Source: Punica granatum
Lineage: Eukaryota; Streptophyta; Magnoliopsida; Myrtales; Lythraceae
Assembly (NCBI RefSeq): GCF_007655135.1
Contig: NW_022204098.1
Coordinates: 1-64,000 of the forward strand
Length of the DNA: 64,000 nt
Direction of reading: 5' to 3'
The notes beneath the pieces were generated by a model. It did no database searches and was not told where the DNA came from. It saw nothing but the letters and a program-made list of their open reading frames with translations. Both the position numbers and the translations under genes were made by a program. Positions 20,583-33,800 of the stretch are shown here, in pieces; position 1 is the stretch's first letter, and the number at the start of each line of letters is the position of its first letter.

Positions 20583-23500
20583 TGTCAGCACCCCATTTTG
20601 GCCCACCGGCTTCCCACGGGAGGACTTCCGACCAAAGCTCGGGACACTATTCATCATCCGGCAATCAAAGGCGATCGTGCGGTCACGGAACCACGAGCAA
20701 TAGGAGAAGAGCATGGTCCACCGAGAAAGGCGGAGGAGAGCCATCAGAAGAACAGACGAACAAGGAATCCCGAAAACGACGGAGTTGGCACTGTGGCACT
20801 ATTCATCACCGAGTCACCGAAAGGTGCCCAATATGGGACTCTAAAAATCCCTCTTAGTGCCAAAATGACCAACGACACGTCCGGGCGCATTTCGGAGGCA
20901 TCCTACTTAAGCCGGGACACCCCCGAACATTCACAAACACCCTCCCGACAAGACTCCCGGGGCGCCCGATCTACGAACGAACAAACGGCACCTGGAAACA
21001 GACCTACACACACCCAAGGACCACCAGGACCATGAAACAGGATTCAGACTGCGTTTTGGGGTTCATCTTGGTCTCCCGAGTAGATTTCGACCCGGGAAAA
21101 AGGGGTCATTTTCTACAGAAAGACATAGTCGGAGACCCTTTTAACAAATCGTCAGTATACGAAATTTGTGCCAATCAATCCTAGGGACCTCAAGGGCTTG
21201 GGAGTTAAATCCCAATCGCACTGCAAAATCCATTTAGGTTTCCCGAGTACCATTCCAGTAACAAAAGGGCCCCTTTCACGGGGAATCTTGTGCTCATAGC
21301 TCATTCGGGAAAATGTTGACATCCGAGCTTCGCACCACCCACTCCCAACAACCCCCAGGGGCTAGGAAATCATTTCGGTTCGGACTAAGCAAGTCATACC
21401 GATCTCCCGAGTGACGTTTCAATGGTCACGAACGCCTCCCGACAAGCCTTCGGGACTCATTTTTGACAAACGGAGATCACAGTGGTCTCTGAACACATCA
21501 GAACACTCGGAAAACACTGAGAAAGCCCCGTTCGCGGATTCCTAGGTCATCTCCGGTTATCGATCTCCAGCCGGGGTCGGTGGGTAAACCGTTCTACCCA
21601 AAGCACAAAGCACACCGACACGAGCGGTACAGCACGTAGAGGCGCGAACATGCGACAGAAATGGACAACTTCGCTCCGATCATCCAAACGGAGCAAAACC
21701 GGCTTTTAAGTGCCCGGGCTACCCGAGCATTTACTTACACGGAGCATGTCAATATTAGGCTCATTAAAATCGCATTTGCACATACATCGATAATTCGTCG
21801 TTCAAACGAGCCACGAAAATCAAACGTGTGACCAATCGAGCCCCGAGCTTCTTTCGGCTTTCTTTCTAGTCAAGTGGGACCCTTAACCTAGCCAAGCCAA
21901 GCCGAGCCAAGCCAAGCCGCAAGCCATGGCTTCTCTCTAGGGGTGGCTAAAAGCAAGCCAATTCTCTCCCATCCACCCATTTCAAAATATTTCTTACACC
22001 TCATCACTTCTCTTCTTCCATTCATCACCTCCCATCAACTTTTCAAGACAACTTCCCCTCTCTAATCCCTCTTAAAAATTCGGATGCCCTAAGCACCCCC
22101 CTCTAATTGCACTTAAACTCACTAATTTGGCTCATTAAGGCATCCTATAAGTGCCTAATTGCAAGACACTTTAATCACAACTCAACTTCTATCATCTCTC
22201 TAGCTTTCTCACTCTAGGAAACCCTCTCCAAGCCCTCTCAACTTCAGAATTTTTCCTGAAATCGCATAGCCTCACCTCAGCCCGGTTACAAGGCAAAATT
22301 GTCCGAAAACTCAACCGTTTTCCGGCGACCGCCACCCAACCTAAGCCAATTCCGACCAAACTTCATATCCCACATGTATTCGACCTCCCGAGTCCATTTA
22401 CGGTGTTAGTTTTGCCCAATCCAGATTCGGGTCCCTAGGGAGTTTCCCGGTTTCTAGGCGAGTACTTCCTTCCCGACTCATCCGAGCCTCAAAAAAATTC
22501 ATATCCCACATGTATTCGACCTCCCGAGTCCATTTCCGGTGTTAGTTTTGCGATTTGAAGCTCCCAGCAGCCCGAACCAGCTCTGTCCAGAACCGGGTTT
22601 CGTAGGTGTTTTCACGGCTTCCCGGGCTTCTCGGACATTTCCACTACCTCACGACTATGGCGAGTCGTGCCATCATTTCCTAGGGGTTCCTCATGACCCT
22701 CACTCTCCCTCGTGACAAGGTGGTCGCATGCCGAGAGCCGCTCAACCGCGCACCACCGCCGTTTCTCTCTTTTCTCCCTTCACAGATTTTTTCCAGTTTT
22801 TACCGGTTTTCTTTGCATCTCTCAGGAAAATTGACATGTCTAATCTTCACGAAACCACTGCAGGCATGATCCTCAGTCAGTTAGGAGTCCAATGCCACCG
22901 ATCTTGCACCAAAAGGCCACCGGGAGCCTCCCGTAGAGTCGTTTCTTCATCGGGTGCCAGTCGGGTTTGTTCCTCTGGTCGTCTTTTCTAACCCGAACTT
23001 CGCAGGAACGCACAGGTCAGCTCGGGTTGAATCTCGCTACGAGCCACCTATCACCGTGTTCCTCACTCAGTTAGGAGTCCAATGCCACCGACCTTACATC
23101 AAAATACCACCGGGAGCCTCCTGTAGAGCCTTTTCTTTACCGAGTTCCAGTCGGGTCTGTTTGTCCCGACTGGATCTGTCTTTTTTTTACTAACCCGACT
23201 TTGTTTTTGATTTCCGGAAAATCTACGCATGCTCTCCTTCCAAAACCACAGGCATGATCCTCAGTGAGTTAGGAGTCCAATGCCGTTGACCTTGCAGCAA
23301 AATACCACCGGGAGCCTCCCGGAAAGCCATTTCTTTCTGACCTGCCCAGTCGGGTCAGTTCCGCCCAGTCGGTTCTGTTTTCTGCTAGCTAACCCGACTT
23401 TGTTTTCGATTTCCAGAAAATCTACGCATACTCTCCTTCCGAAACCACCACAGGTGCGATCCTTAGTCTCTTGGGAATCCAACGCAACTGGCCCCGCGCG

Positions 23501-26250
23501 AAAATTTCATCCCGATCAACCGGTACAGCCCCGACAAGCCGGACTGCCAGTGGGGTCTGTCGCCGACCCGACTTCACTGACTCGGGTCTGTTCGTTCCAG
23601 GGGGCAGAATCGACTTCCCGAAGCCGTTTTTCCGACTTTCCTCGACTTTTCCCGCATCCCGGGGATAGGTATAATCATTCCCGACTTAGAGAAGTTAGGA
23701 CTTTTACGTTTTCTTTGCGTTTGTGGGGAGATAAGGAGGTCCATGACCGATTCGCATGCAAGTTCACGTTTTTATGTGTCTTTTACATCGTATTATGCAT
23801 GTATTCATCGTATGTAGTGCTAGCATGTTGGGAAATAGTTTGAATCGGAGTCGAGGAGACCTCGTTGGCTCGAGCAAGCCAAAGGAACCTCTCGGCCTCA
23901 CCCCAAGGGAGGTGGCCGAGAGCCCCTCTTGGCTTCCTCGGGCCATGGATGGCCTCCTTTCCCCGACTCAAGTCGTTTCCCGAGTTTTTACATTTTTCGC
24001 TTTCCATGAGTCGGTGCCGTTTTATCGATTCCTCTAAATATCGTGTTTGTGCTTGTTTGTATGCTTAATTGCGTTCCTAAGATCATGGCGGCACCGGCTA
24101 TGTAAAAAATGTACGTTATCATCGTGTTTGATGTTTTATGCATGCAAGAAACGGTCAAAACCGATCCTTGGAATTGATTGTAATCACAATTTTCATTTAA
24201 TCGTTGGTTTCATGTTAATTCATATGCTAGATACGTTAATATCGAACAATTATTTCATTTATCCATAACAATTGAGGTTTGAGGTCTCAATCATTAAACC
24301 AATCCCACAAACGAGTCAAATGGGACATATCATTCGGCTAATTAAAACACTTGGACTAAACAATTGGGCAAATTGATTATTAATTCATAAACGCATCGAT
24401 GATTTACGGAACGGCGAGAATGCCCTTTTCCATTAAAAGCTCACAATTTCAAAACACCGAGACACGTAACACGAATAGAATAGACGTCTAACGAGTACTC
24501 GCGTGCTATGACTCGAGTCCGGGCCCGATTTGAGGCGGCTCGAGTCAAGACGCGCGAGTCCTTCTTGGACTTCTTCGTGTGACGCGATCTCCAATTTATA
24601 CACGAACATTGCAATTTTATCATCCAAGGGTATAATCGTCATTCCGTGATTCACCGATACCCTAGGCATTAGGGAGTTGGAAACACTTCGATCTATGAAA
24701 GAAAAGGGCAACCCGTTCGGGTGCGAGTTTTATTCGCACGGCCCATTCCGTTCACTTTCGGTGTTTCTATCCTCCTATCGTAGATTCAGTGGTGAACATT
24801 TTATTTCAGTTACAAAACACGAAAAACCGGATTAATCATGCATTTGGCTTAATCAAACATTAGATAATGGATAACCAGAATCATAGATTCCAACCTATAG
24901 TCAAAACACGAGTTTGGCTAATTCGGTGAAACCGCAGTGTCACCTCACTGAATAAGAGTCTTAAAACAAACACACACATGTAATTGGCTTAGAACTCTAT
25001 TCTAATCCACCATCTATGTTTGCCTAGGTTAGATACGTTGTTTGCTAACCAACCCCGGTTAATAACTGATTAAATCACGTACATTCGGCCTAATACACAA
25101 CTTGTCTGTAATCACCGATACTTATCAGTTGTTGTCTGTATTTCATCAGTTTTATCAATTTTCTTCTGTTTTATTCTTGCTTTTGCTGATTTGTCGTGAT
25201 TCGGGCCCGAGCCCATAGGTTACGTGTTACACGGGGTTCAATGCCCCAAACCACCGAACACGAGGTCCAACGCCTCCTAATTCACCGAGCGCGTGCAACC
25301 CGAGTGCGGAATGAGATATAGCCTCGATTCACCGTTACACTCCGAACACGGCCTATGTGGAAGGCAATTTCGATTGGGCGTGTGAAACGGATCTAGATAT
25401 CACCCGGGAGCTCGATCGGCCCAACGGTTACAATGGGAATCAACCGATTCTCCTGCAAACCGTTGGATCGATCGGACCCGACCCCTGGCTCCTTGAGCCC
25501 GCGTTGCCTTAATTCACTTATCGGTTATTCAAAATACACGGTGAGCCGGAGCGGAATAGTGGCCCAATGCAAACCGATCGGGATCCATTTACTTATTCGG
25601 TTATACTTTGTAATTGTTCGAGAGAACATTGAGAGGATTCTATTTGTATGTTCATTCATCTCCTTGTAAGGATCCCCGATCGGTGAGCGAGAGGTCCGAG
25701 TGCTGGATCGGTTAAGTTGGTCTATCGCCACCAAAGGGTGAGTAAGCTTGGATACTCGTGGTTTCGGTTCACGCAGGGAATCGACCATCACGGTTCGATG
25801 AACTGTAACGCTAAGATAGTGAACCGACTCCTCAATGCACAAGCCTACTCATCTTTCGGACTCTTGGCCCAACTTGATCAATTCATCGAATTTACGGTGT
25901 CAAAACGGGCGAGTCGAGCGCAACTCTAAATCACGCGGTAAATAAACAAAATAGCAAGCCTAGCAAGCTAGAGTACCGAAAGGGCGTGCGGGATATAGGC
26001 CCGCACGTAATAGAACCCCCGAATTCGGAATTTCCGGTTCCGTACGACCATTGCCTTAGCATTTAGGTGTACCCCGTACCCCTAGACCCGGGCGACTCAA
26101 CGGCCCTCGACCTACGGGTCGTAAACTGTAAGTGGCGACTCCTTCTCACGCGTGTCCGTCGCGCATCCCCGGGAAGGTGGACACTCCCATGTCGCTTCGC
26201 ACAGGCTTCGCGCATGAGTGCCCCGACGAGATGAAATTCGGGTGCGCACA
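20583..26250 (+). mobile_element. LTR shared between elements B and F (5668 bp)
   Basis: It starts TGTCAGCACCCC and ends GGTGCGCACA, the complement of the C/G LTR start. The left neighbour is the B polypurine tract; the right neighbour is F internal sequence with no primer binding site. It contains a TATA-like box (22146-22150), four copies of a module of about 195 bp (22850-23500), a 23-nt hairpin (25985-26007) and a primer-binding-site-like motif (26133-26142). The first 250 bp are nearly identical to the LTR at 30840. Confidence 0.88.
22850..23500 (+). repeat. Four copies of a module of about 195 bp in the B/F LTR
   Basis: The phrase TTAGGAGTCCAATGCC and variants recurs near 22882, 23070, 23267 and 23466, each followed by an ACCGGGAGCCTCC motif and a GTCGGGT motif. 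Solo LTR G has the same four modules (about 52820-53530), whereas LTRs C and F show one. Confidence 0.75.
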
Positions 26251-26989
26251 CCGAGTGTGGTGGCAAATCAGCTTAAGGCTCTATTTTACAAAATTTGCAT
26301 TGTACTTTGAACCTTTCGAGTAAATGTGAACGACAACATCAGCTTTTGAAAACTCACGCATTACACGCATCCTATTCATTTACTATTTTACACGACAATT
26401 AACACTACCACACGGTAGACAAAGTTGTGTCCGCCTTTGCAGGTGTACCAATCGTGGTCCTCACCCTTCCTCCAGGGCGAGCCGATCAGTAGCTCAAGGG
26501 CCAACCGTCCAAGCAACACTAACTTCCCATTAATCCCGCGCAATCGATTATGTCATTGCATGGTTGAGCACGCGTCCCTCTATGCTACAAGTGCTTCCAT
26601 CAGCACAACTGAGCGTGCCATTTCCGCGTCGTGCGAGCATGCCTCCACCTTCTCCATGCACACACCCTCGGCGCGCTCGCACGACGCCTACCAGGCTAGT
26701 TCAATCCCCTAAGCCCTTACGCTGAAATCGCGAATATAGTTTGCTCCGTCATTGTTTTCTTTTCCCATTGTAGGAAATTCTACACAAGAAGACAGCCTGA
26801 ACACTGATCGACCACAATTGAGACAACAAACGTCTTCCATCCATCCAGCTCCTTGGGATTTCAACACTAAGTCCCTATCCCTGCTCCACAAAGCAAGACC
26901 GCAAGCAAATCAGCGTCACCGCATCGCAGCGCCTCACGCTATTCCTCAGCATTGACCTTTGCTTTCGCATTTCTTGCACTTTCCTATCA

Positions 26990-27435
26990 ACCCCGCATTT
27001 ATTGCATCGGGCTTCGGCCCCGCATCGGGCTTTAGCCATGCATTTACTGCATCGGGCTTCGGCCCAGCATTTATTGCATTGGGTTTCGGCCCAGCATTTA
27101 TTGCATTGGGTTTCGGCCCCGCATCGGGCTTCGGCCCCGCATTTATCGCATCGGGCTCCGGCCCTGCATTTACTACATTGGGTTTCGATCCCGCATCGAG
27201 CTCCGGCCCTTGCATCGGGCTCCGGCCCTGCATCGGGTTCCGGTCCCGCATTTACTGCATTAGGCTTCGACCTCACATCGGCCTCCGGCCCTGCATTGGG
27301 CTCCGGCACCGCTTTTGGGCTTTGGCCCACTTTTGGGCTTCGGCTCCACTTTTGGGCTTCGGCCCCTCATCGGGCCTCGGTCCCGCATTTACTGCTTTTG
27401 GGCTCCGGCCCCGCATTTAATGCTTTCAAGTTTTG
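26990..27435 (+). repeat. 27-bp tandem repeats in F (GCATCGGGCTTCGGCCC family)
   Basis: Units such as GCATTTATTGCATTGGGTTT followed by CGGCCC repeat at about 27 bp, mixed with shorter GCATCGGGCTCCGGCCC units. E carries a shorter version at about 57930-58150. A frame across it reads as nine-residue periodic peptides, but the frame is not kept in E. Confidence 0.85.
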
Positions 27436-28759
27436 ACACCTCGCGTTTACTGCTTTCAGGCTCAATTAAAATCCAAAATCGACTTGGATTCAAATTCATC
27501 CAAGCGATACTCCGAGGAGCAAGTCTAATCCTTCAATCGCAAAAGATCACAAGCAACAGCTCCGACGAATAGAGCATGGCCCTGCCCACCCGCCGCGAAA
27601 GTCACTAGCACAGTCACATCTCCGATCGGAGAATGATCCCTACCCACCCTCCACTGTGGCCATCAACCAGTCACTAGGGCAACATGCACTCTTCCCTGAA
27701 CTCTCTTTTACATTTATTCACGAATGGGCTCCAGGCATGAACAAATCCTTCAAGTGGCACTAGGACCATCCCAGAGATGCTCTATTGGTTCTGTCGGACC
27801 TATTCGACTCGCCTGCCCTCATGAGACCCGGCTCCTCGAGCCTTCCCTAGGACGGCTGCAAATGCCAACCCATAATCGGGGAATGTACACCTATGTGGCC
27901 CCCAGTCACGGTTTGCCCACTCCAGGGTAGTGATGACTAAACTCTCGGAATTGAGTGTCCCTCCTGCGCGGCACCCCATGGGTCGCACGCTGGACGATGA
28001 GACTTCCCATGGGATCACTTTACATTTCTTACCGAACATTCCACCGAACAATCACCTAATGCATCATCTTCTTTGTCGTCTCTCACAGGGACACGCCGGT
28101 CACAGGCAAAGAACGATACACGGGTTCACATCCCCCTGAGAGGTCCTCTCGGACCCTTCCCTCATACTTCGACGAGGGAGGTTTCCGACGAATATGTACC
28201 CCCCACGAAGCCAAAGACAGAGACAATCGAACAAACCGTTCAAATTGGGCCCGGGGCAAATCGGGCCTTCCCCACTGTAAAGAACGATCACTGACAACAT
28301 GCAACGATAAGCCCTGAAGCAGGACACAATCGGCTTCAAGAGCGCCTATCCTCTAAGGGGCACCCTCCACGGGAGTGACAACGCACGATCAGGAACGGCA
28401 ATCGTACAAGGCGCCCGGCACAGATCATAAAGACCGGGGCATCCCCGTCCAACATTCATGCGGAGGCAACCTTGGTCACCCATACTCCTGGGGCAATTTT
28501 GTTTTCGTTTTAGACAATAGGGGAAAGGACTTGTAAAGTTTGTAAGGAAAAAAACTCGAAGTTCGACTTTCCAGTGCATAAGAATCAGACTTTTGAGAAA
28601 ACCAGCCATCACAAAATTGGGCTAGGACAACGAAGTACATCAAGTCTCCACGGGGCTAAGCAAACGAAAGTGGCCTCGGCGATGCAAAGTCGAGGAGTTT
28701 CAAACAAATATAAGGGGCACCATACAGACCCCAGCTGCGGAAAAAAAGAGCGAAAAGAC

Positions 28760-28820
28760 GCGGGAAAAACCCGCCAACAAAGAAGAGAAGAGAGAGAGAA
28801 AAGAAGCGGGAAAAACCCGC
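28760..28820 (+). other. Paired GCGGG hairpins flanking a 28-nt purine tract (F)
   Basis: Two copies of GCGGGAAAAACCCGC (28760-28774 and 28806-28820) flank an uninterrupted A/G tract (28779-28806). E has the same module at about 59395-59449 with the first hairpin weakened to GAGGG. It could act as a second polypurine tract; this is an inference from composition. Confidence 0.55.
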
Positions 28821-29013
28821 CAACAAAAAAAATGGGGCAATGCCGAGGTTCACCAAAAGCACCGGCACCCCCAATCCAAAAGAAATGAAATCCCGACAAA
28901 AAGGGAAGCAGCAGTCGCAACTCCTCGACGGAGACAAAACGTAATGCACTCGGAGGTCGAATCATTCGAACCCTCTGCCCTTGCAAACTCGAGAGGCAAA
29001 AGAATCGGGCTCG

Positions 29014-29159
29014 CTAGGTCGAAAACCCCTCGGGGTGACCTAGGCAAAAGCTAGGGCAAAAGAGAAGCACGACTGAAAATCCCGAGACGGGCGGTAGTGG
29101 CAAAAGGAGAGTTTGTCCCTTTTAGGTTGAGAGGTACGGCCCCGAGGCGGGTGATCGTA
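29014..29159 (+). ncRNA. Three-hairpin array in the 3' UTR of F
   Basis: Hairpins at 29014-29043 (CTAGGTCG with TGACCTAG, inner CCCC/GGGG), 29068-29099 (CACGACTG with CGGTAGTG, one mismatch, inner CCC/GGG) and 29135-29159 (weak outer stem TACG/CGTA, inner CCCG/CGGG). Each is followed by (G)GCAAAAGCTAGGG or (G)GCAAAAGGAGAG. The design matches the five hairpins of A although the intervening sequence is diverged. Confidence 0.7.
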
Positions 29160-30204
29160 GCAAAAGGAGAGTAAAATGAGAGATAAACAAAGCAGTCACC
29201 CTGGGTCTTCAAACACTGCGTGGACCAGGGATCCCCAAGGGAAATGACCAGGTTATCTATTCCAACACGGTCCCCGATCGGCTCTCCTACTGAACTCAAT
29301 TGTCCAAGGCAGATTCTTCTTCAAGCACAGCGGGCAACCAAGCACGCAATCCAAACAGTTCAAGACAACTAACACCAACCGAAGGACGGAAGAGAATGGG
29401 GGTACATCTCACGGCAGGCGTGAACCCGTGTATCCTTTCAGCCTTGGGCAACGTGCTCCCCAAGCTTTCTCTTTTCTCTTTGTCGCTGTGCAACTCCAAA
29501 ACGGGTCACAGCCACCCTTCAATCGGCTACCACAAAGCCAGAATCCTAGACACTTCTTTCCGGGAGTCTAGTCATAACACTCTGGAAATGACTAGACCGA
29601 GATCTGACGAAATTTGAACAAAAATTCCCCATGCGGGTTACAAATGCAGCCGCCCTATGGCACCTTGATGAGAAGGGTCCTAAGCTCACAGGCGCGTCGA
29701 ACAACCGATAGAGCCACTTGGGCATCGTTGAGAACATCTCGATATGCCCATACCTGGCCAACATGAACCCCGGAGGCCTCGCATCGAGGCCTCTGAAAGC
29801 AAGACCCCATTCGCATCACTAAAATAAAGACCCCCCACGGGTCGGTCAGGCGAAACTGAAGAGCATGTGTCGCAAAGACATCTTTTTACCTGTGTTTACA
29901 TATTGTTAGTAACCCCATGACTTACTGATAATGCTAAGATCACAGGTACAACAAACGCGGGAACTACGGCAGACTCTGATTCCCGATCCCTCGGGGTACG
30001 TAGGCGCTCCACCCTAGAGCTCGAGTCCCACATCACAAGACCGAGGCATCCCCAACAAATAGGCAACCGCCCCAACAGCGGGATCAATCTCCGGCAAATC
30101 AATGCCTTCACGGCCGCATACCTGATGCCATTGTCCAACAGATTCTTAATCGTGCAACAAATGGCGATCGACGCCAAACACCGCGTCCCCACGGCATAAC
30201 ACCC

Positions 30205-30660
30205 GCGATATTTACTGCTTTCCGGACTTCGCGTCCACTTTACTGCTTTCCGGACTTCGCATCCACGGACTTCGCGTCCACTTTACTGCTTTCCGGACTT
30301 CGCGTCCACTTTACTGCTTTCCGGACTTCGCGTCCACGGACTTCGCGTCCACTTTACTGCTTTTCGGACTTCGCGTCCACTTTACTGCTTTCCGGACTTC
30401 GCGTCCACGGACTTCGCGTCCACGGACTTCGCGTCCACTTTACTGCTTTTCGGACTTCGTGTCCACTTTACTGCTTTCCGGACTTCGCGTCCATGGACCT
30501 CGTGTCCACTTTACTGCTTTCCGGATTTCGCGTCCACGAACTTAGCGTCCACTTTATTGCTTTCCGGACTTCGCGTCCGCGGACTTCACGTCCACTTTAC
30601 TGCTTTCCGGACTTCGCGTTCGCGGACTTCGCGTCCACATTTACTGCTTTCCGCGGGCTT
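30205..30660 (+). repeat. 28-bp tandem repeats with 15-bp insertions (F 3' UTR)
   Basis: The unit TTTACTGCTTTCCGGACTTC plus GCGTCCAC repeats every 28 bp (30211, 30239) or 43 bp when an extra GGACTTCGCGTCCAC is present (30282). About 14 units. It occupies the same slot as the 56-bp array of A and the 43-bp array of B but is unrelated in sequence. Confidence 0.9.
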
Positions 30661-30825
30661 TGGCCTATCCCCTACCACTTCACATCCTCCAAATCCCAAT
30701 CATGCTACTATCTTATGACAAGAGGGGCAAGCTACCACGGAGAACGACGACAGAAGCGGACGCCGGGACCAAAAAAGGGTGCCTCTCGTGATCTTTGGCT
30801 ACATCCTCTAACCGAGCATGCAACC

Positions 30826-30839
30826 AAAGAGGGGCAAGC
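30826..30839 (+). other. Polypurine tract of element F
   Basis: AAAGAGGGGCAAGC directly upstream of the LTR start TGTCAGCACCCC, identical to A and B. Confidence 0.9.
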
Positions 30840-33800
30840 TGTCAGCACCCCATTTTGGCCCACCGGCTTCCCACATGAGGACTTCCAACCAAAGCTCGGG
30901 ACACTATTCATCATCCGGCAATCAAAGGCGAACTTGCGGTCACGGAACCACGAGCAATAGGAGAAGAGCATGGTCCACCGAGAAAGGCGGAGGAGAGCCA
31001 TCAGAAGAACAAACGAACAAGGAATCTCGAAAACGACGGAGCTGGCACTGTGGCACTATTCATCACCGAGTCACCGAATCACCGAAAGGTGCCCAATATG
31101 GGACTCTAAAAATCCCTCTCAGTGCCAAAGTGACTAACGACACATCCGGACGCATTTCCGGGGCATACCACATGAGCCGGGACACCCCGATCTCTCGCGG
31201 ACGCCTTTTCTGATAGAGCTCCCGGGGCCCGCTCCACTGACAAGCAGACGGCCCCCCAAAACGGGTTTACAGGCACCCAGGGACCATCAAGGCCATGGGA
31301 CAAGCTTCAGATGACCATTCGGAACTCTACAGGGCTCCCCGAGGGACGTTTCAGTGGTAGCAAACGCCCCCGACGAACCTTCGGGGCACATTCACGGAAA
31401 ACAGAGACCACAGCGATTCCTGAACACCTCGAGACATTCAGGGAACACTGAGAAAATCCCGGTCACAAGTCCCTAGGCCTCCCCGGGCTAACGGTCCTTG
31501 GCCGAGGGTGACGAGCCAACGATCCCCCACGGGGCAGAAGGGTCACCGAAAACGAGTGTCAAGGTGCACAAGGAGCAATCGGGGACCGAAGGGCACTAAA
31601 CTCCACTCCAAACGTCCAAACAGGGCAAAACCGACTCTCGGGGTGCCGAGTCGCCCGAACGTTCGTTCACACGACGTACGGCAATATTAGGCTCATTCAA
31701 ATGCTCGTCGTTCAAGCATTCCAAATCCATAAATTAATTGGACATCGGAGATCGGACGCGCGTTCAATCAAGTCTCAAGCTTTTTCCGGCTTTTCTCTCA
31801 ATCGAATGGGACCCGCAGCTCAGCCAAGCCAAGACGTCAAGCCGCGGCTCAACCCCAAGCCACGGCTCAACCCCTCCAAGCTCGGCTCGCCCGCAATCAG
31901 TCGTGGCTTCTCCCCATGGCTGGCGGCTCAACCCTCCTCCTCTTCCCTCCACCACACAATTCAAATTGCTCTTACACACATTCACATCCATCATCTCCCA
32001 TCAACTTTCCCTAACTTCCCCTACACTCAACATGACCATTTCCCCACCCTAATCACCTAGATATTTTCGGCAGCCCCCTCTTAAGCCTCTAAGCCGTGAT
32101 TAAATCTCCCTAATCGAGCCGTTAGCCATTCCTATAAAGCCTCTAGCATCATTAGTTCTAATCACTTCTTGACTCCCACTCTCTCAAGCCAATCTCCCTC
32201 AAGAATCCTCTCAAACTCCAGCCCTCCCCTCCAGCTCGTCCAGCCCTTGCCAAGGCCAAAACCGGCCGAAACCGCCAGAAAACCACCCGGTATTCCGGTA
32301 ACCACCCGATCCGACTTAAGCCAAAAATCACCAAACTCCCTAGCCTACATATTTTCCACCCCCTAAGTCCATTTTCGGGCTTAGATTTTCCATCGGAGGT
32401 CCCCAACATCACTTTCTAGCCGAAGGTGCAATCGGGTCCCGAGAGCTCCTAGCCGCGCACACCGAGCCTTCTGACATGCCATTTCTTCCCACAACTTCGG
32501 CGAGTCGTGCCCTCACGTTCAAAGGGTTCCTCACAACCCTCACCCTCCTCCGTGAAGAGGTGGTCACGGTCCGAGGGCCGACCAACCGTGCACAACCTTC
32601 GTTTCCTCCGATTCCTTTCTAGCGGGTTATTATTTTCTTACCGGGCTTTATCTCACTATTTCGGGTTTGTCTAGGCTTCGGCACGTTCGGGACCTTTCAC
32701 GAACACCTAGATCTGCCCCTTAGGAGTCCAACGAGCCCGACCTCGCACCGTGCCGTGCCCGGAGCTCGCGTGCCGACCCGTTTTTCCCCGGACTGCCGCG
32801 GCTGCACACACCCGGGTCACCCACCCGTAGCTTTCAAACCGAGTCTTGCGACTCCCACGGCCGCTTCCCCGACTCTTTTCCTCGTGCATCGAGGCTAGGT
32901 AACATCCCTCTACAACTTAGAAGGGCTAGGATCTTCAATGTTTGTTTATATGAAGTGTGAATGTGGTTTAAAATAACCCGAATGCATGCAAGACGCCGTT
33001 TTTCCTTTAGGTCCGAACCTCCCATGCATCCTCATGCAACGTATATGTCCCATTTTTTTTTCTCTACATCTATACGGTCGTATAAATATGCATGCATATG
33101 TGATGTGGTCCGAATCTAGGGGAATGAGATGGATATAGACTCGAGAGAGCCATGGAGCTTCTCGGCCGAGCCTCCTAGATGGAGGGTCGTGAGCCTCCTC
33201 GGCTCCCTCGGGTCCATAATCTCCTCATTCTCTTGGATTAGACCACCTCTACGTTCGGGAAAGCCCTAGCCGTGGCCAAGATGTGTTTCAACGAAGGGAA
33301 TGGCTCGGGATCTAGGAGGGAGAGCCCTTGGAGGGTTCGGCTATGTCAAGGGACCCACGGCCATGCCCTTGCGATTGGGGGGGGGGGGGGGGGGGAGGGG
33401 CGTGAGGCTCCTTGGCCTATCCGAAGTCTTAGGGCTCCTCTTCCCTTGATGCCGTGTGATTCCCGTGCATTATCCCTAAGATTATCATGAAAGGAGTTAA
33501 TATGGATCGTCGATTTCGTGAATGTGATGTTTTTTTTTTAGTGTCTCATATGTTTATTTGCACAAAGCGGGGTCGAGTCGACGTCAATTTAATAAAATGT
33601 GTGTTATTATCACGTGTGTGTTATTCGTTGCATGCGAGGGACGGTTAGGAACAACGTGAAAGGCCTACCGAAGCTCAAGCCGGGCCAAGGAGCATTCGGC
33701 CACTCACCCTTGAGAGGTGGCCGAATTATCCGTGACCTCGTGGGAGTCTCGGTTGGCCTCTCCATTATTCCAAAGCCGGTCCTCGGAATTGTTCGTAATT

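Larger units (their letters stand above)
26251..30825 (+). mobile_element. Element F, internal region of a non-autonomous element
   Basis: About 4.6 kb without ORF1, gag or pol. It is collinear with element E from about 26325 (E 57140) to 29450 (E 60075) and ends in the shared polypurine tract. No primer binding site follows the LTR at 26250: the sequence there is unrelated, so primer binding site and leader appear deleted. It contains a 27-bp repeat array, a hairpin/purine-tract module, the three-hairpin array and a 28-bp repeat array. The short ORFs differ from E and are not conserved, so I call it non-coding. Confidence 0.8.

Noticed and set aside
20583..26250. A second solo LTR
   Set aside because: It is directly preceded by a polypurine tract and followed by element internal sequence, and the flanks do not form a 5-bp duplication.
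26959..27436. Repetitive protein with nine-residue periodicity
   Set aside because: The unit is 27 bp, so any frame stays open; the frame is not conserved in E and no start or domain is supported.
28574..28888. Possible small basic protein in F
   Set aside because: Low-complexity Lys/Arg sequence from the purine tract; the frame is not kept in E.
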